Positions 1 to 9,341 of a stretch of 64,000 nt of DNA are shown here, one piece after another. The notes beneath the pieces are model-generated. The model was not told where the DNA came from. It worked only from the letters and a program-made list of their open reading frames with translations, and did not search any database. The DNA is from Pseudomonas sp. SL4(2022) (lineage in GTDB: Bacteria; Pseudomonadota; Gammaproteobacteria; Pseudomonadales; Pseudomonadaceae). Position 1 is the stretch's first letter; every line of letters starts with the position of its first letter. The stretch is from positions 620,001 through 684,000 of the forward strand of contig NZ_CP113060.1 in NCBI RefSeq assembly GCF_026625725.1, written 5' to 3'. A program made the position numbers and the translations under genes.

Positions 1-83
1 CGCGTAAAATATTTCGCGACTTAATTTAGCGTTAAGGCTCACGGCAGACACTCGCACCCACGTTCTCAGATGAGGTTCCGGTT

Positions 84-773
84 ATGGAGCTGCCTTGGGT
101 GTATCAAAACACTGCACTTGCACAGATCGGCCGCGAGCAGCCGCTCAGCCTCTATCTGGCCAACGCTGCCAGCCCGCGCCGCGCAGGGATTGAAGGCTTT
201 ATCGGCGAGCGCTTCGCGGCTCAGCATCAAGCGCACATCCGTCACTTTATGCCGTGCCTGCTCAGCCTGGAAGACAGCGCCGGTCAACTGCTCGGCGCGG
301 TGGGCCTGCGCTGCGCCGCCAGTGGCCCGCTATTTTTGGAGCGCTACCTGGAACAACCGGCAGAACAGGTAATTGCCGCCCGCCAGGTGGCCAATGCGCC
401 GCAACGGACGCAGCTGATCGAGGTCGGCAACCTGGCGGCAGGCAGTCCCGGCGCCGCGCGTTTGCTGATCGTGGCACTGACTGATCTGCTGGTGGCGCTG
501 GGTTATCGCTGGGTGACCTTCACCGGCACCCTGGCCCTGCTCAACAGCTTCCAGCGCCTGGGCCTGACGCCTGTGCCACTGGGCCCGGCCAACCCGGAAT
601 GCCTGGGCGATGAGCAGGCCGACTGGGGCAGCTACTACGCCAACCAGCCGCAGGTGATGGCGGGCGATATCTATGCCGGCCATCAACGCCTGCTGCAGCT
701 GGGCGCCTATCCGCGCCTGGCCCACCACGCCTTTTATGCCCTGGAGGACATGCCCGATGTGGCCTGCCGCTGA
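84..773 (+). CDS. Thermostable hemolysin family protein (acyltransferase-like)
   Basis: The 229-residue product resembles the thermostable-hemolysin family of gamma-proteobacteria. Its middle part (LEVGN-like stretch IEVGNLAAG near residue 115, followed by a helix and a strand reading VTFTGT) has the look of GNAT or autoinducer-synthase-like N-acyltransferases, so an acyl-transfer role is an inference from fold resemblance. There is no signal peptide. It is the first gene of a tight run: its end overlaps the next gene by 17 bases, and the acyl-CoA-synthetase-like enzyme downstream could supply an activated acyl group. The family name comes from a Vibrio protein and should not be taken as proof of hemolysis. 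Confidence 0.75.
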   Translation: MELPWVYQNTALAQIGREQPLSLYLANAASPRRAGIEGFIGERFAAQHQAHIRHFMPCLLSLEDSAGQLLGAVGLRCAASGPLFLERYLEQPAEQVIAARQVANAPQRTQLIEVGNLAAGSPGAARLLIVALTDLLVALGYRWVTFTGTLALLNSFQRLGLTPVPLGPANPECLGDEQADWGSYYANQPQVMAGDIYAGHQRLLQLGAYPRLAHHAFYALEDMPDVACR

Positions 774-2229
774 AACCCTGTTTAACCGCCTGGCCACCCT
801 CGGCGATGCCATTGCCCTACGCGAGGGCGAACAACAACTGAGCTACGCCCAGCTGCTGAGTGAGGTCGCACAGCGCAGCAGCCAACTGCAGCAACGTGGT
901 GCCCAGCGTGTCGCCCTGGCCCTGGACAACGGCATTGACTGGGTACTCTGGGACCTCGCCGTGCTGCATGCCGGGCTGGTCTGCGTGCCGCTGCCGAGTT
1001 TTTTCTCCGACAGCCAGCAAACCCATGTACTGGACAGCGCCAGCATCGACTGCCTGATCGGCCCGGCCACGCCATTGTTCAGCGCACAGGGCTTCAGCCC
1101 TAGCGCCCACGGCATGCTGCAGCGCTCCCAGACGCAGGTCAGCGAACTGCCAGCCGGCACCTGCAAAATCACCTACACCTCGGGCACCACCGGGCAGCCC
1201 AAGGGCGTGTGCCTGGATATCGCCACGCAACTGGCGGTGGCGCAGAGCCTGGTGCAGGCCAGCGCCAGCTGCGCGGTCGAACGCCACCTGTGCGTCCTGC
1301 CCTTGGCCACGCTGCTGGAGAACATCGCCGGGGTCTATGCCCCGCTGCTGGCCGGCGCACGGATTGAATTGATGCCGATGGCGCAGGTCGGCCTGCTCGG
1401 TGCCAGTCAGTTTGACCTGCCGCGCTTTTTGGCCGCCCTGGCCCAGGCTCAGCCCAACAGCCTGATCCTGCTGCCGCAGTTGCTGCTGGCATTGGTCAGC
1501 GCCGCCGAACGTCGCTTGCCCCTGCCGAACAGCTTGCGTTTTATCGCCGTCGGCGGTGGCCGCGTCGCCAGCCAATTGCTGCAACGTGCCGAGGCGTTGG
1601 GCTTACCCGTCTTTGAGGGTTACGGCCTCTCTGAATGCGCTTCGGTGGTGTGCCTGAACACCCCGGAAAACCGCCGCATCGGCAGCGTCGGCCAACCGTT
1701 GCCGCACCTGCAGGTGCGCCTGGGGCCAGACGGCGAGGTGCTGGTCCAAGGCCCGCGTTTGCTCGGTTATCTGGGCGAGCCAAGCCCGGCAGAAGAATGG
1801 CTGGGCACCGGTGATCTGGGCCATTTCGACGGCCCGTTTCTGGTGCTGCACGGGCGCAAGAAGCACCAGTTCATCACCGCCTTTGGCCGCAACGTCAACC
1901 CGGAATGGGTCGAGGCCGAACTGGTCCAGCAACTGCCCATCGCCCAGGCCTGGCTGCACGGCGAAGCCCTGCCGGGCAACGTGGCGGTGCTGGTGCCGCG
2001 CTTCCCGAATACCCCTGACAGCCGATTGGCCGAAGCCGTGGCGACGGCCAACCAAGCCCTGCCCGACTACGCCCGCGTGCACCACTGGCTGCGCGCCGAA
2101 CAACCCTTCAGCAGTGCCAACGCGCTGGCCACCAGCAATGGCCGCCTGCGCCGCACTGCCCTGTTTAACCACTATCAACACGCCATCGAGCAATTGATGG
2201 CCAGCGAATCCTGCTATGGAGATGCCTGA
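757..2229 (+). CDS. AMP-binding protein (acyl-CoA synthetase-like)
   Basis: An ANL-superfamily adenylating enzyme of 490 residues. The phosphate-binding loop TYTSGTTGQPKG lies near residue 139, the GYGLSE motif near 288 and GTGDLG near 350. The C-terminal hinge region (GRKKHQFITAFGRNVNPEWVE-like segment) is short, so it is smaller than typical long-chain acyl-CoA synthetases. The start at 757 is preferred over upstream ATGs because GGAGG sits 10 bases before it and the frame upstream is the shadow of the previous gene. Its stop overlaps the next start as TGATG, indicating translational coupling. It probably activates a carboxylic acid as acyl-AMP or acyl-CoA; the substrate cannot be read from sequence. 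Confidence 0.88.
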   Translation: MWPAAETLFNRLATLGDAIALREGEQQLSYAQLLSEVAQRSSQLQQRGAQRVALALDNGIDWVLWDLAVLHAGLVCVPLPSFFSDSQQTHVLDSASIDCLIGPATPLFSAQGFSPSAHGMLQRSQTQVSELPAGTCKITYTSGTTGQPKGVCLDIATQLAVAQSLVQASASCAVERHLCVLPLATLLENIAGVYAPLLAGARIELMPMAQVGLLGASQFDLPRFLAALAQAQPNSLILLPQLLLALVSAAERRLPLPNSLRFIAVGGGRVASQLLQRAEALGLPVFEGYGLSECASVVCLNTPENRRIGSVGQPLPHLQVRLGPDGEVLVQGPRLLGYLGEPSPAEEWLGTGDLGHFDGPFLVLHGRKKHQFITAFGRNVNPEWVEAELVQQLPIAQAWLHGEALPGNVAVLVPRFPNTPDSRLAEAVATANQALPDYARVHHWLRAEQPFSSANALATSNGRLRRTALFNHYQHAIEQLMASESCYGDA

Positions 2230-2882
2230 TGAGCTTCTATGAATCCCTGCTCGAACACACCAGCGCTGAACGCAACTACCTGCTCAGTGCACCGATCATT
2301 GCCCAAGCCATGGCTGGCACCGTCAGCCTGAACAGCTACGTGGCTTTTCTCACCGAGGCCTATCACCACGTCAAACACACCGTGCCGCTGCTGATGGCCT
2401 GTGGCGCGCGACTGCCGGAGCGACTGGAGTGGCTGCGCGAGGCCATCACCGAATACATCGACGAAGAAAAGGGCCACCAGGAATGGGTGCTCAACGACAT
2501 CGCCGCCTGCGGTGCCGATAAAGAAGCCGTGCGCAACGGCATACCCAAACTACCCACCGAACTGATGGTCAGCTACGTATACGACCGTATCGCGCGGCAT
2601 AACCCGGTGAGTTTCTTCGGCATGGTCAACGTACTGGAAGGCACCAGCATCGCCCTGGCCACCCAGGTGGCCGGGGTGATTCAAGACAAGCTGCAGCTGC
2701 CGAACAAGGCTTTCAGTTACCTGAGTTCCCACGGCAGCCTTGACCTGGAGCACATCGAGTTCTTCAAGCGCCTGATGAATCAGCTCGACAACGACGATGA
2801 CAAGGCCGCCGTGGTGCACACCGCCAAGGTGGTCTACCGCCTGTATGGCGACATGTTCCGCAGCCTGCCCCTGAGTGTGTGA
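2229..2882 (+). CDS. TenA/heme-oxygenase-fold putative diiron oxidase
   Basis: An all-helical 217-residue protein of the TenA / iron-containing redox enzyme type. Candidate metal ligands are visible in the order expected for heme-oxygenase-like diiron oxidases: E43 and H50 (TEAYHHVKH), E80 and H83 (DEEKGHQEW), E137 (VLEGTS), then H168, D172 and H175 (HGSLDLEHIEFF). This set resembles the family containing UndA (fatty-acid decarboxylase) and SznF rather than thiaminase TenA, which uses a Cys. It is translationally coupled to the AMP-binding enzyme upstream and 9 bases from the SDR downstream, so a role in oxidising a fatty-acid-derived substrate is inferred. Confidence 0.8.
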   Translation: MSFYESLLEHTSAERNYLLSAPIIAQAMAGTVSLNSYVAFLTEAYHHVKHTVPLLMACGARLPERLEWLREAITEYIDEEKGHQEWVLNDIAACGADKEAVRNGIPKLPTELMVSYVYDRIARHNPVSFFGMVNVLEGTSIALATQVAGVIQDKLQLPNKAFSYLSSHGSLDLEHIEFFKRLMNQLDNDDDKAAVVHTAKVVYRLYGDMFRSLPLSV

Positions 2883-2891
2883 GGACTCGCG

Positions 2892-3683
2892 ATGAATATT
2901 GCTGAATGCCGCGCCGTGATCACCGGCGCCAGTGGCGGAATCGGCCAGGCGCTGGTCGCCGCCCTGCTCAACGAAGGCGCCCAACTGCTGCTGGTCGGGC
3001 GTCAAACCGAAACCTTGCACACACTGGCGCAGGCCAACCCCGGCAAAGTCACGGTAGTGGCCGCCGACATCCGCCAGCGCAGCGGTCGTGAGGCGGTGGT
3101 CGCGGCGGCGCAGCGCTTTGGCGGCATCAATACGCTGATCAACGCCGCCGGGGTTAATCATTTCGGCCTGCTGGAGCAGCATGACGAAAGTGCCATCGCC
3201 GAGCTGATCGAACTCAACGTCACCGCCACCCTGCAACTGACCCATCGCCTGCTGCCGCTGCTGCGGCAACAGGGCCGGGCGCTGGTGGTCAACCTCGGTT
3301 CGACCTTCGGCTCCATCGGCTACCCCGGTTTCACCGCTTACTGCGCCAGCAAATTTGCCCTGCGCGGGTTCTCCGAAGCCCTGCGCCGCGAACTGGCCGA
3401 CACCCCGATCAAGGTTCTCTACTTCGCCCCGCGCGCCACCCAAACCCGCATGAACGCCGCCAACGTGGTGGCCATGAATGACGAGCTCAAGGTGGCCATG
3501 GACGCCCCCAATAGCGTCGCACTGCAATTACTGGCGGCGATTCGCCGCGAGAAAGAAGAGCGCTACCTGGGCTGGCCGGAACAGCTCTTCGTGCGCCTCA
3601 ACAGCCTGCTGCCGCGCCTGGTCGACCAGGCCCTGCGCAAACAACTGCCGATCATCCAGCGCTTTGCCCGAAGCAAACCCTAA
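2892..3683 (+). CDS. SDR family oxidoreductase
   Basis: A classical short-chain dehydrogenase/reductase of 263 residues. The Rossmann nucleotide motif TGASGGIG is at residues 12-19, NAAG near 88-91, and the catalytic Ser/Tyr/Lys appear as S in NLGSTFG and the YCASK motif near residue 152. It sits 9 bases after the diiron-oxidase-like gene and 12 bases before a TPR gene, so it belongs to the same transcription unit. It probably reduces or oxidises a keto/hydroxy intermediate using NAD(P)(H). The C-terminal 60 residues are basic and partly hydrophobic, as in several SDRs acting on lipid substrates. Confidence 0.9.
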   Translation: MNIAECRAVITGASGGIGQALVAALLNEGAQLLLVGRQTETLHTLAQANPGKVTVVAADIRQRSGREAVVAAAQRFGGINTLINAAGVNHFGLLEQHDESAIAELIELNVTATLQLTHRLLPLLRQQGRALVVNLGSTFGSIGYPGFTAYCASKFALRGFSEALRRELADTPIKVLYFAPRATQTRMNAANVVAMNDELKVAMDAPNSVALQLLAAIRREKEERYLGWPEQLFVRLNSLLPRLVDQALRKQLPIIQRFARSKP

Positions 3684-3695
3684 GAGGACACCCCA

Positions 3696-4346
3696 ATGAA
3701 GCTTATCCGTAGCGCCGCCTGCACCCTGCTCTGCCTCACCAGCCTGCCCAGCTTTGCCCTCAGCGAACAGGGTCAGATTCAGCTGCAAACCCTGCAGAAT
3801 CGTTGGGCTGAGATCAACTATCAGTTGCCCGAGGAACAACGCGAAAAAGCCTTCGCCAGCCTCAGCGAACAGGCGCAAAAAGCTGTCGCCGCTGAGCCTA
3901 ATGCCGCCGAACTGCAGATCTGGAACGGCATCATCCTCAGCACCTACGCCGGCGCCAAGGGCGGCCTGGGGGCGCTGGGTCTGGTCAAGGAGGCCAAGGC
4001 CAGCCTGGAGCAGGGCCTGGCACTCGACCCCAAGGCGCTGTCCGGTTCGGCCTACACCAGCCTCGGCAGCCTGTACTACCAGGTGCCCGGCTGGCCAGTG
4101 GGCTTTGGCGATGACGAGAAGGCCGAAGTCATGCTCAAGCAGGCCTTGGCGATCAACCCGGACGGCATCGACCCCAACTACTTCTATGGCGACTACCTGG
4201 CCCGTGCCAAACGCTTCGACGAAGCCAAGGCCGCTCTGGAGAAAGCCCTGCTGGCCCCACCACGCCCTGATCGCCAGTCCGCCGATGACGGTCGCAAGCA
4301 GGACATTCAAACCTTGCTGAACAAGGTCAATGCCCAGCTGCAGTGA
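3696..4346 (+). CDS. Exported tetratricopeptide-repeat protein
   Basis: A 216-residue protein with a clear Sec signal peptide (basic start, hydrophobic core CTLLCLTSL, cleavage around SFA-LSE near residue 23). The mature part contains degenerate TPR helices, for example around the phrases ASLEQGLALDP and VMLKQALAINPDG. An AGAGGA ribosome-binding site lies before the ATG. As the fifth gene in the run it may be a periplasmic scaffold for the upstream enzymes or the sensor kinase downstream; this is inference. There is no catalytic motif. Confidence 0.8.
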   Translation: MKLIRSAACTLLCLTSLPSFALSEQGQIQLQTLQNRWAEINYQLPEEQREKAFASLSEQAQKAVAAEPNAAELQIWNGIILSTYAGAKGGLGALGLVKEAKASLEQGLALDPKALSGSAYTSLGSLYYQVPGWPVGFGDDEKAEVMLKQALAINPDGIDPNYFYGDYLARAKRFDEAKAALEKALLAPPRPDRQSADDGRKQDIQTLLNKVNAQLQ

Positions 4347-4429
4347 TAGGCTGGTGTATGTTGCTTGCCCTGCATGCCGATTTATCCCCGCAGAGCAGGC
4401 CCCAATCAATTAACTCGGAAACGCCTGTC

Positions 4430-5092
4430 ATGCGCATTCTGCTGGTCGAAGACGACAACGCCCTCGGTGAAGGTATCCGCACGGCACTCAAGCCCGAGGG
4501 TTACACCGTCGACTGGGTGCAGGATGGCAGCAGCGCGCTGCATGCGCTGACCTGTGAGAGCTTCGAGTTGGCCATCCTCGACCTGGGTCTGCCACGCATG
4601 GACGGCCTGCAGGTGCTCAAGCACCTGCGCGCCGCTGCCAACCCGGTGCCGGTGCTGGTACTGACCGCCCGTGACGCCACCAGCGACCGCATCGCCGGGC
4701 TGGATGCCGGGGCCGATGATTACCTGATCAAACCCTTCGATGTCGCCGAACTCAAAGCCCGCATGCGTGCCCTGTTGCGGCGCAGTTTCAACCGCCCGCA
4801 GCCGGCGCTGGAATACCGCGGTATCAGCCTTGATCCGGTCAGCCAGGCCGTCAGCTATCAGGGCCAGGCGGTCAATCTGCCCCGCAAGGAGTTTCTCCTG
4901 CTGCACGAACTGCTCGCCCAGCCAGGCCGGGTGATGACCCGCGACAAGCTGCAACAGGCACTCTATGGCTGGGATGAGGAGCTGGAAAGCAACGCCCTGG
5001 AAGTGCACGTGCACCACCTGCGCAAGAAGTTCTTTCCCGAGCTGATCCGCACCGTGCGCGGCGTCGGCTACCTGGTGGATAAACCCGTATGA
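4430..5092 (+). CDS. OmpR/PhoB-type response regulator
   Basis: A 220-residue two-domain regulator. The receiver domain starts RILLVEDD, has the phospho-acceptor D51 in LAILDLGLPRMDG, the T in VLTARD and K in IKPFD. The C-terminal winged helix includes NLPRKEFLLLHELL and ends in VRGVGYLV, typical of the OmpR family and close to the QseB/PmrA subgroup. The start at 4430 begins exactly at the receiver beta-1 strand; a longer in-frame reading from 4343 adds non-conserved residues. Its stop overlaps the sensor kinase start as ATGA. It probably controls this same operon or lipid/envelope genes. Confidence 0.92.
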   Translation: MRILLVEDDNALGEGIRTALKPEGYTVDWVQDGSSALHALTCESFELAILDLGLPRMDGLQVLKHLRAAANPVPVLVLTARDATSDRIAGLDAGADDYLIKPFDVAELKARMRALLRRSFNRPQPALEYRGISLDPVSQAVSYQGQAVNLPRKEFLLLHELLAQPGRVMTRDKLQQALYGWDEELESNALEVHVHHLRKKFFPELIRTVRGVGYLVDKPV

Positions 5093-6549
5093 CGTCCATT
5101 CGCGCCCGAACGCTGCTGTTGGTGCTCGGCTTGCTCAGCCTGTCGATGACGCTTATTTCCTATAAAAGTTATCGCGATGCCCAACATGAAATCGAAGAGC
5201 TTTTCGATGCCCAACTGGCACAAACCGCGCGTGTACTGGCGGGGCTGGTAGGACGTGGCATGCTGCAAAGCGAACGTGACAACCTGCAGAGAACACTCAA
5301 CCAGGCCTTGCAGAATCACCAGGTCAACGACAACACAACGACTCAGGCAGGACACGCCTACGAAGGCAAACTGGCATTCCAGGTTCTCGATGAGCAGGGC
5401 GAGCTGCTGTTGCAATCTGCCAGTGCGCCGACTGGCGTATTGGCGCAGATGGTGGCCGAGTTCCACCGCTTCGACAACGACGCGCATCAGCATGCCGATG
5501 GTGAAACGCTCTCCAGCCTGAGTGCCCATCTGATCGGTTATCACACGGTCCCCCTCAACGGCCACCACTGGCGGCTGTTCATGCTCAATGATGCGACCGA
5601 TCAACACATGATTCTGGTCGCCGAGCGTGAAGATGTGCGCGGTGAACTGGTCAAGAAAATTGCCTTGCGCAGCTTGCTACCCGACCTGATTGGCCTGCCC
5701 TTGCTGGCGCTGCTGGTCTGGCTGGCAATTGGCTGGGGATTGCGCCCCTTGCAGCGCATGGCCGAACTGATCAAGGCCCGCGCACCTGACAACCTCGCCC
5801 CACTGATACTTGAGCCCCTGCCTGCCGAACTGGAACCGATGGGCGCCTCGCTCAACCGCCTGCTGATGCAGGTCAACCTGCTGCTGGATCAGGAAAAGCG
5901 CTTTATCGCCGATGCCGCCCACGAACTGCGCACCCCCTTGGCGGTGCTGCGCATCCACGCCCAGAACGCCCTGGAAGCACCCGACCCACAAGACCGCAAT
6001 GAAGCGTTGCGCCTGCTGGGTACTGGCGTGGAACGCGCCACCCGGGTAGTCGCGCAGCTCCTGACTCTGGCCCGACTGGACCCCACTGTGGTGCAACTGG
6101 CCATGGGCGAGTTGGACCTGCTCGGCTATGTGCGTAACGAGCTGGCGGAGCTCATCCCACTGGCTCTGGCGCGCCAACAGGAACTCAATCTGGATGCCCC
6201 GGAGCCGGCGGATTATCAGCTGCTGGCCGATGGCCCGAGCCTTGGCACACTGTTGCAGAATCTGATCAGCAATGCCGTGCAGTACACCCCTGACGGCGGG
6301 CGCATTCAGGTGCAGTTGGACGCTCAGGCGGATGCCATCGTGCTGCGCGTGCAGGACAGCGGACCCGGCGTCGATGAGGCGCAGCGGGAAAAACTCTTCG
6401 AGCGGTTCTATCGGCTGGGTACAGGCCAAGGTGCTGGATTGGGCCTGTCCATCGTGTTGCGGGTGGTCGAACTGCACCGCGGCAGCATCAGCCTTGGCGA
6501 CTCACCATTGGGTGGACTGGAAGTCGCAGTGCGCCTGCCCAGACGCTAA
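5089..6549 (+). CDS. Sensor histidine kinase
   Basis: A 486-residue membrane histidine kinase partnered with the preceding regulator. There is an N-terminal transmembrane helix (residues about 7-25), a periplasmic segment of about 150 residues, and a second helix near 200-220 (LIGLPLLALLVWLAIGWGL). The dimerisation box has H278 in HELRTPLAVLR; the N box NLISNAVQYTPDGG, the G1 box DSGPGV and the G2 box GAGLGLSI follow. Length and layout match QseC/PmrB-type kinases. Its 3' end overlaps the convergent lldR gene by 4 bases. Confidence 0.93.
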   Translation: MTSIRARTLLLVLGLLSLSMTLISYKSYRDAQHEIEELFDAQLAQTARVLAGLVGRGMLQSERDNLQRTLNQALQNHQVNDNTTTQAGHAYEGKLAFQVLDEQGELLLQSASAPTGVLAQMVAEFHRFDNDAHQHADGETLSSLSAHLIGYHTVPLNGHHWRLFMLNDATDQHMILVAEREDVRGELVKKIALRSLLPDLIGLPLLALLVWLAIGWGLRPLQRMAELIKARAPDNLAPLILEPLPAELEPMGASLNRLLMQVNLLLDQEKRFIADAAHELRTPLAVLRIHAQNALEAPDPQDRNEALRLLGTGVERATRVVAQLLTLARLDPTVVQLAMGELDLLGYVRNELAELIPLALARQQELNLDAPEPADYQLLADGPSLGTLLQNLISNAVQYTPDGGRIQVQLDAQADAIVLRVQDSGPGVDEAQREKLFERFYRLGTGQGAGLGLSIVLRVVELHRGSISLGDSPLGGLEVAVRLPRR

Positions 6550-7316
6550 CGCGTACTGCCCCGGCGCAGGGCGCGCTCTTCGCGGAGCGCCTGTTGCTGC
6601 ACTTCGGCCAGCACTTCCTGCACATAGTCGATATGCCGGTTGGACAGCGCGCGGGCGTCTTCGGCGCGACCGTCGATAATCGCCTGATACAGCGCGCGGT
6701 GCTGCTCGATCAGCATGTCGCGGGTTTCATCACGCTGCGCGTACATGCCGCCAATATTGGTCACCACGTTGCGCTTGAGCAGGTCGAACAGCCCGCGAAT
6801 GGTGTGCAGCAGTACGGCGTTGTGGCTGGCTTCGGCAATCGCCAGGTGGAAGTTGGCATCGGCTGCCCCTTCTTCGGCGCGAGTCACCTTGCCGCTGCGG
6901 CTGTAGCAATCCTGCAGGGCCGCAAAGGCTTCATTCAGACGCTGACGATCCAACTCGGTGGCGCGCTGGGCGGCGTAAAAGGCACAGGAGCCTTCCAGGG
7001 TGTGACGAAACTCCAGCAGGTCGCGCTGGGCTTCGGGGTTACTTTCCAGCAGGTGCAGCAACGGATCACTGAACGTCGACCCCAGGGTTTCCGCCACATA
7101 GTTGCCGCCGCCATGCCGACTGACCAGCAGCCCCTTGGCCACCAGTTTCTGAATCGCCTCACGCAGTGATGGCCGAGAGACACCAAACTGCTCGGCCAGA
7201 ACCCGCTCGGCAGGCAAGCGTTCGCCGGCCTTGAGCGTGCCCTCGAGGATCATGGTTTCCAGTTGGCTGACGATATCGTCCGACAAACGGCGCTGCTGTA
7301 CCTGACCAAACCCCAT
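6546..7316 (-). CDS. lldR: FadR/GntR-family lactate-responsive regulator LldR
   Basis: A 256-residue GntR regulator of the FadR subfamily. The N-terminal winged helix contains LPAERVLAEQFGVSRPSLREAI, and the C-terminal all-helical FCD ligand-binding domain begins with LLEFRHTLEGS. It is divergent from lldP, and a perfect AATTGGT-N3-ACCAATT site sits between them, so it most likely represses lldPDE until lactate binds. A closely related pyruvate regulator (PdhR) binds a similar site, but the neighbourhood points to LldR. Confidence 0.9.
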   Translation of the reverse strand: MGFGQVQQRRLSDDIVSQLETMILEGTLKAGERLPAERVLAEQFGVSRPSLREAIQKLVAKGLLVSRHGGGNYVAETLGSTFSDPLLHLLESNPEAQRDLLEFRHTLEGSCAFYAAQRATELDRQRLNEAFAALQDCYSRSGKVTRAEEGAADANFHLAIAEASHNAVLLHTIRGLFDLLKRNVVTNIGGMYAQRDETRDMLIEQHRALYQAIIDGRAEDARALSNRHIDYVQEVLAEVQQQALREERALRRGSTR

Positions 7317-7429
7317 AAACCAATCGACTCCGTAAACAAGCGCTCAGAACGCACTAGGCCGGCGTTACTGCTCCTAGCTCTGGCAGCCTAACCAGTGGCG
7401 CAATGCCTAACAAGCTACTGCCGCACTCG

Positions 7430-7455
7430 CCGCCTACAACAAAAGTCGTAGGCGG
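7430..7455. repeat. Inverted repeat in lldR-lldP intergenic region
   Basis: CCGCCTAC and GTAGGCGG pair across a 10-base loop. It lies between lldR and the LldR operator. It has no T-run, so a terminator role is doubtful; it may be a regulator site or a chance hairpin. Confidence 0.4.
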
Positions 7456-7507
7456 ACAAATTGACGCACACGCGCTTTAGCTTTTATTCTGCCCCACAGC
7501 ACAGGGT

Positions 7508-7524
7508 AATTGGTATTACCAATT
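7508..7524. promoter_or_regulatory. Predicted LldR operator
   Basis: A perfect palindrome AATTGGTATTACCAATT, matching the TTGGT-N3-ACCAA pattern known for the FadR-family regulators LldR and PdhR. It is 76 bases before the lldP start and about 190 bases before the lldR start, so it can control one or both promoters. Confidence 0.8.
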
Positions 7525-7599
7525 TACAAGGCACGCACAGCCTCACTGCGTGCTGTTTAACCCGCGCTCCCAACCAACAACAATTAGTGGGTCCTCACC

Positions 7600-9288
7600 A
7601 TGCAAACATGGCAACAGCTCTACACACCGCTCGGCAGCCTAAGTCTGTCCGCGCTGGCTGCTCTGATTCCGATTGTATTTTTCTTCCTGGCCCTTGCCGT
7701 GTTCCGCATGAAAGGCCATGTGGCGGGCGCGATCACCCTGGCACTGTCGCTGGTCGTTGCCATCGCCGCCTTTGGCATGCCCGCCAGCATGGCGTTCGCC
7801 TCGGCAGGTTACGGTTTTGCTTACGGCCTGTGGCCGATTGCCTGGATCATCGTCGCGGCGGTGTTCCTCTACAAACTCACGGTAAAAAGTGGTCAGTTCG
7901 AGATTATTCGCAGCTCAGTGCTGTCGATCACCGACGACCAGCGCCTGCAGGTGCTGCTGATCGGCTTCTCCTTCGGCGCGTTCCTTGAAGGTGCGGCCGG
8001 TTTCGGCGCACCAGTGGCAATTACTGCCGCGCTGCTGGTTGGCCTGGGCTTCAACCCGCTGTATGCAGCCGGTCTGTGCCTGATCGCCAATACCGCGCCG
8101 GTGGCCTTCGGCGCACTGGGCATCCCAATCATCGTGGCCGGCCAAGTCACCGGTATCGACCCATTCAAGATTGGCGCCATGGCTGGCCGCCAGCTGCCAA
8201 TTCTGTCGATTATCGTGCCGTTCTGGCTGGTGGCGATGATGGACGGCTGGCGCGGCATCAAGGAAACCTGGCCCGCCGCCCTGGTGGCCGGCGTGAGCTT
8301 TGCCATCACCCAGTTCTTCACCTCCAACTACATTGGCCCAGAACTGCCGGATATCACCTCGGCGCTGGTCAGCCTGGTTTGCCTGACCCTGTTCCTCAAG
8401 GTCTGGAGCCCAAGCCGCGCGGCCGAGCCGGAAGTGGTCGGTATGTCTGCCGGGGGCGCAGCAATCGTTGGCGGTTTCGGTGGCCCGCGCAGCACCACGC
8501 CGTCGCCTTACAGCTTCGGGCAGATCCTCAAAGCCTGGTCGCCATTCCTGATTCTCACCGTGCTGGTCACCATCTGGACCCTGAAACCCTTCAAGGCCCT
8601 GTTTGCCGCTGGCGGCGCGATGTACAGCACGGTGTTCAACTTCGCCATTCCGTACCTCGACCAACTGGTGATCAAGACCGCGCCAATCGTTACTGCCGCC
8701 ACCGCCATGCCGGCGGTGTTCAAGCTCGACCCGATTTCGGCCACCGGTACAGCGATCTTCTTCTCCGCACTGATCTCGATGCTGGTGCTGAAGATCAACG
8801 CCAAAACTGGTCTGACCACATTCAAGGAAACCCTGATTGAACTGAAGTGGCCGATCCTGTCGATCGGCATGGTGCTGGCGTTCGCCTTCGTCACCAACTA
8901 CTCGGGCATGTCCAGCACCCTGGCGCTGGTCCTGGCCGGTACCGGCGTGCTGTTCCCGTTCTTCTCGCCGTTCCTCGGCTGGCTGGGTGTGTTCCTCACT
9001 GGTTCGGATACCTCGTCCAACGCCCTGTTCAGCTCGCTGCAGGCCACCACCGCCCAGCAGATCGGCGTCGACCAGACCTTGCTGGTAGCGGCCAATACCA
9101 GCGGCGGTGTAACCGGCAAGATGATCTCGCCGCAATCGATTGCCGTGGCGTGCGCTGCGACCGGCATGGTCGGTAAGGAGTCCGATCTGTTCCGCTTTAC
9201 CCTCAAGCACAGCCTGATCTTCGCCACCTTCGTCGGCCTGATCACCATGGCCCAGGCCTATTGGCTGACCGGCATGCTGGTGCACTAA
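7600..9288 (+). CDS. lldP: L-lactate permease
   Basis: A 562-residue LctP-family transporter with many hydrophobic helices spread across its length and the conserved segments [17 protein letters not shown] and [15 protein letters not shown] typical of lactate/glycolate permeases. It brings lactate across the inner membrane with protons. It begins the lldP-lldD-lldE transcription unit and follows an LldR-type operator. Length and motifs are normal and I see no defects. Confidence 0.96.
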   Translation: MQTWQQLYTPLGSLSLSALAALIPIVFFFLALAVFRMKGHVAGAITLALSLVVAIAAFGMPASMAFASAGYGFAYGLWPIAWIIVAAVFLYKLTVKSGQFEIIRSSVLSITDDQRLQVLLIGFSFGAFLEGAAGFGAPVAITAALLVGLGFNPLYAAGLCLIANTAPVAFGALGIPIIVAGQVTGIDPFKIGAMAGRQLPILSIIVPFWLVAMMDGWRGIKETWPAALVAGVSFAITQFFTSNYIGPELPDITSALVSLVCLTLFLKVWSPSRAAEPEVVGMSAGGAAIVGGFGGPRSTTPSPYSFGQILKAWSPFLILTVLVTIWTLKPFKALFAAGGAMYSTVFNFAIPYLDQLVIKTAPIVTAATAMPAVFKLDPISATGTAIFFSALISMLVLKINAKTGLTTFKETLIELKWPILSIGMVLAFAFVTNYSGMSSTLALVLAGTGVLFPFFSPFLGWLGVFLTGSDTSSNALFSSLQATTAQQIGVDQTLLVAANTSGGVTGKMISPQSIAVACAATGMVGKESDLFRFTLKHSLIFATFVGLITMAQAYWLTGMLVH

Positions 9289-9341
9289 AGCGCTACCGCC
9301 GGGCCGCTGGCCCGGCACTTTCATTACGGGAACTTGCCCCC

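Noticed and set aside
7915..9324. A 469-codon minus-strand frame over lldP
   Set aside because: Shadow of the lactate permease in GC-rich codons, with no recognisable domain.
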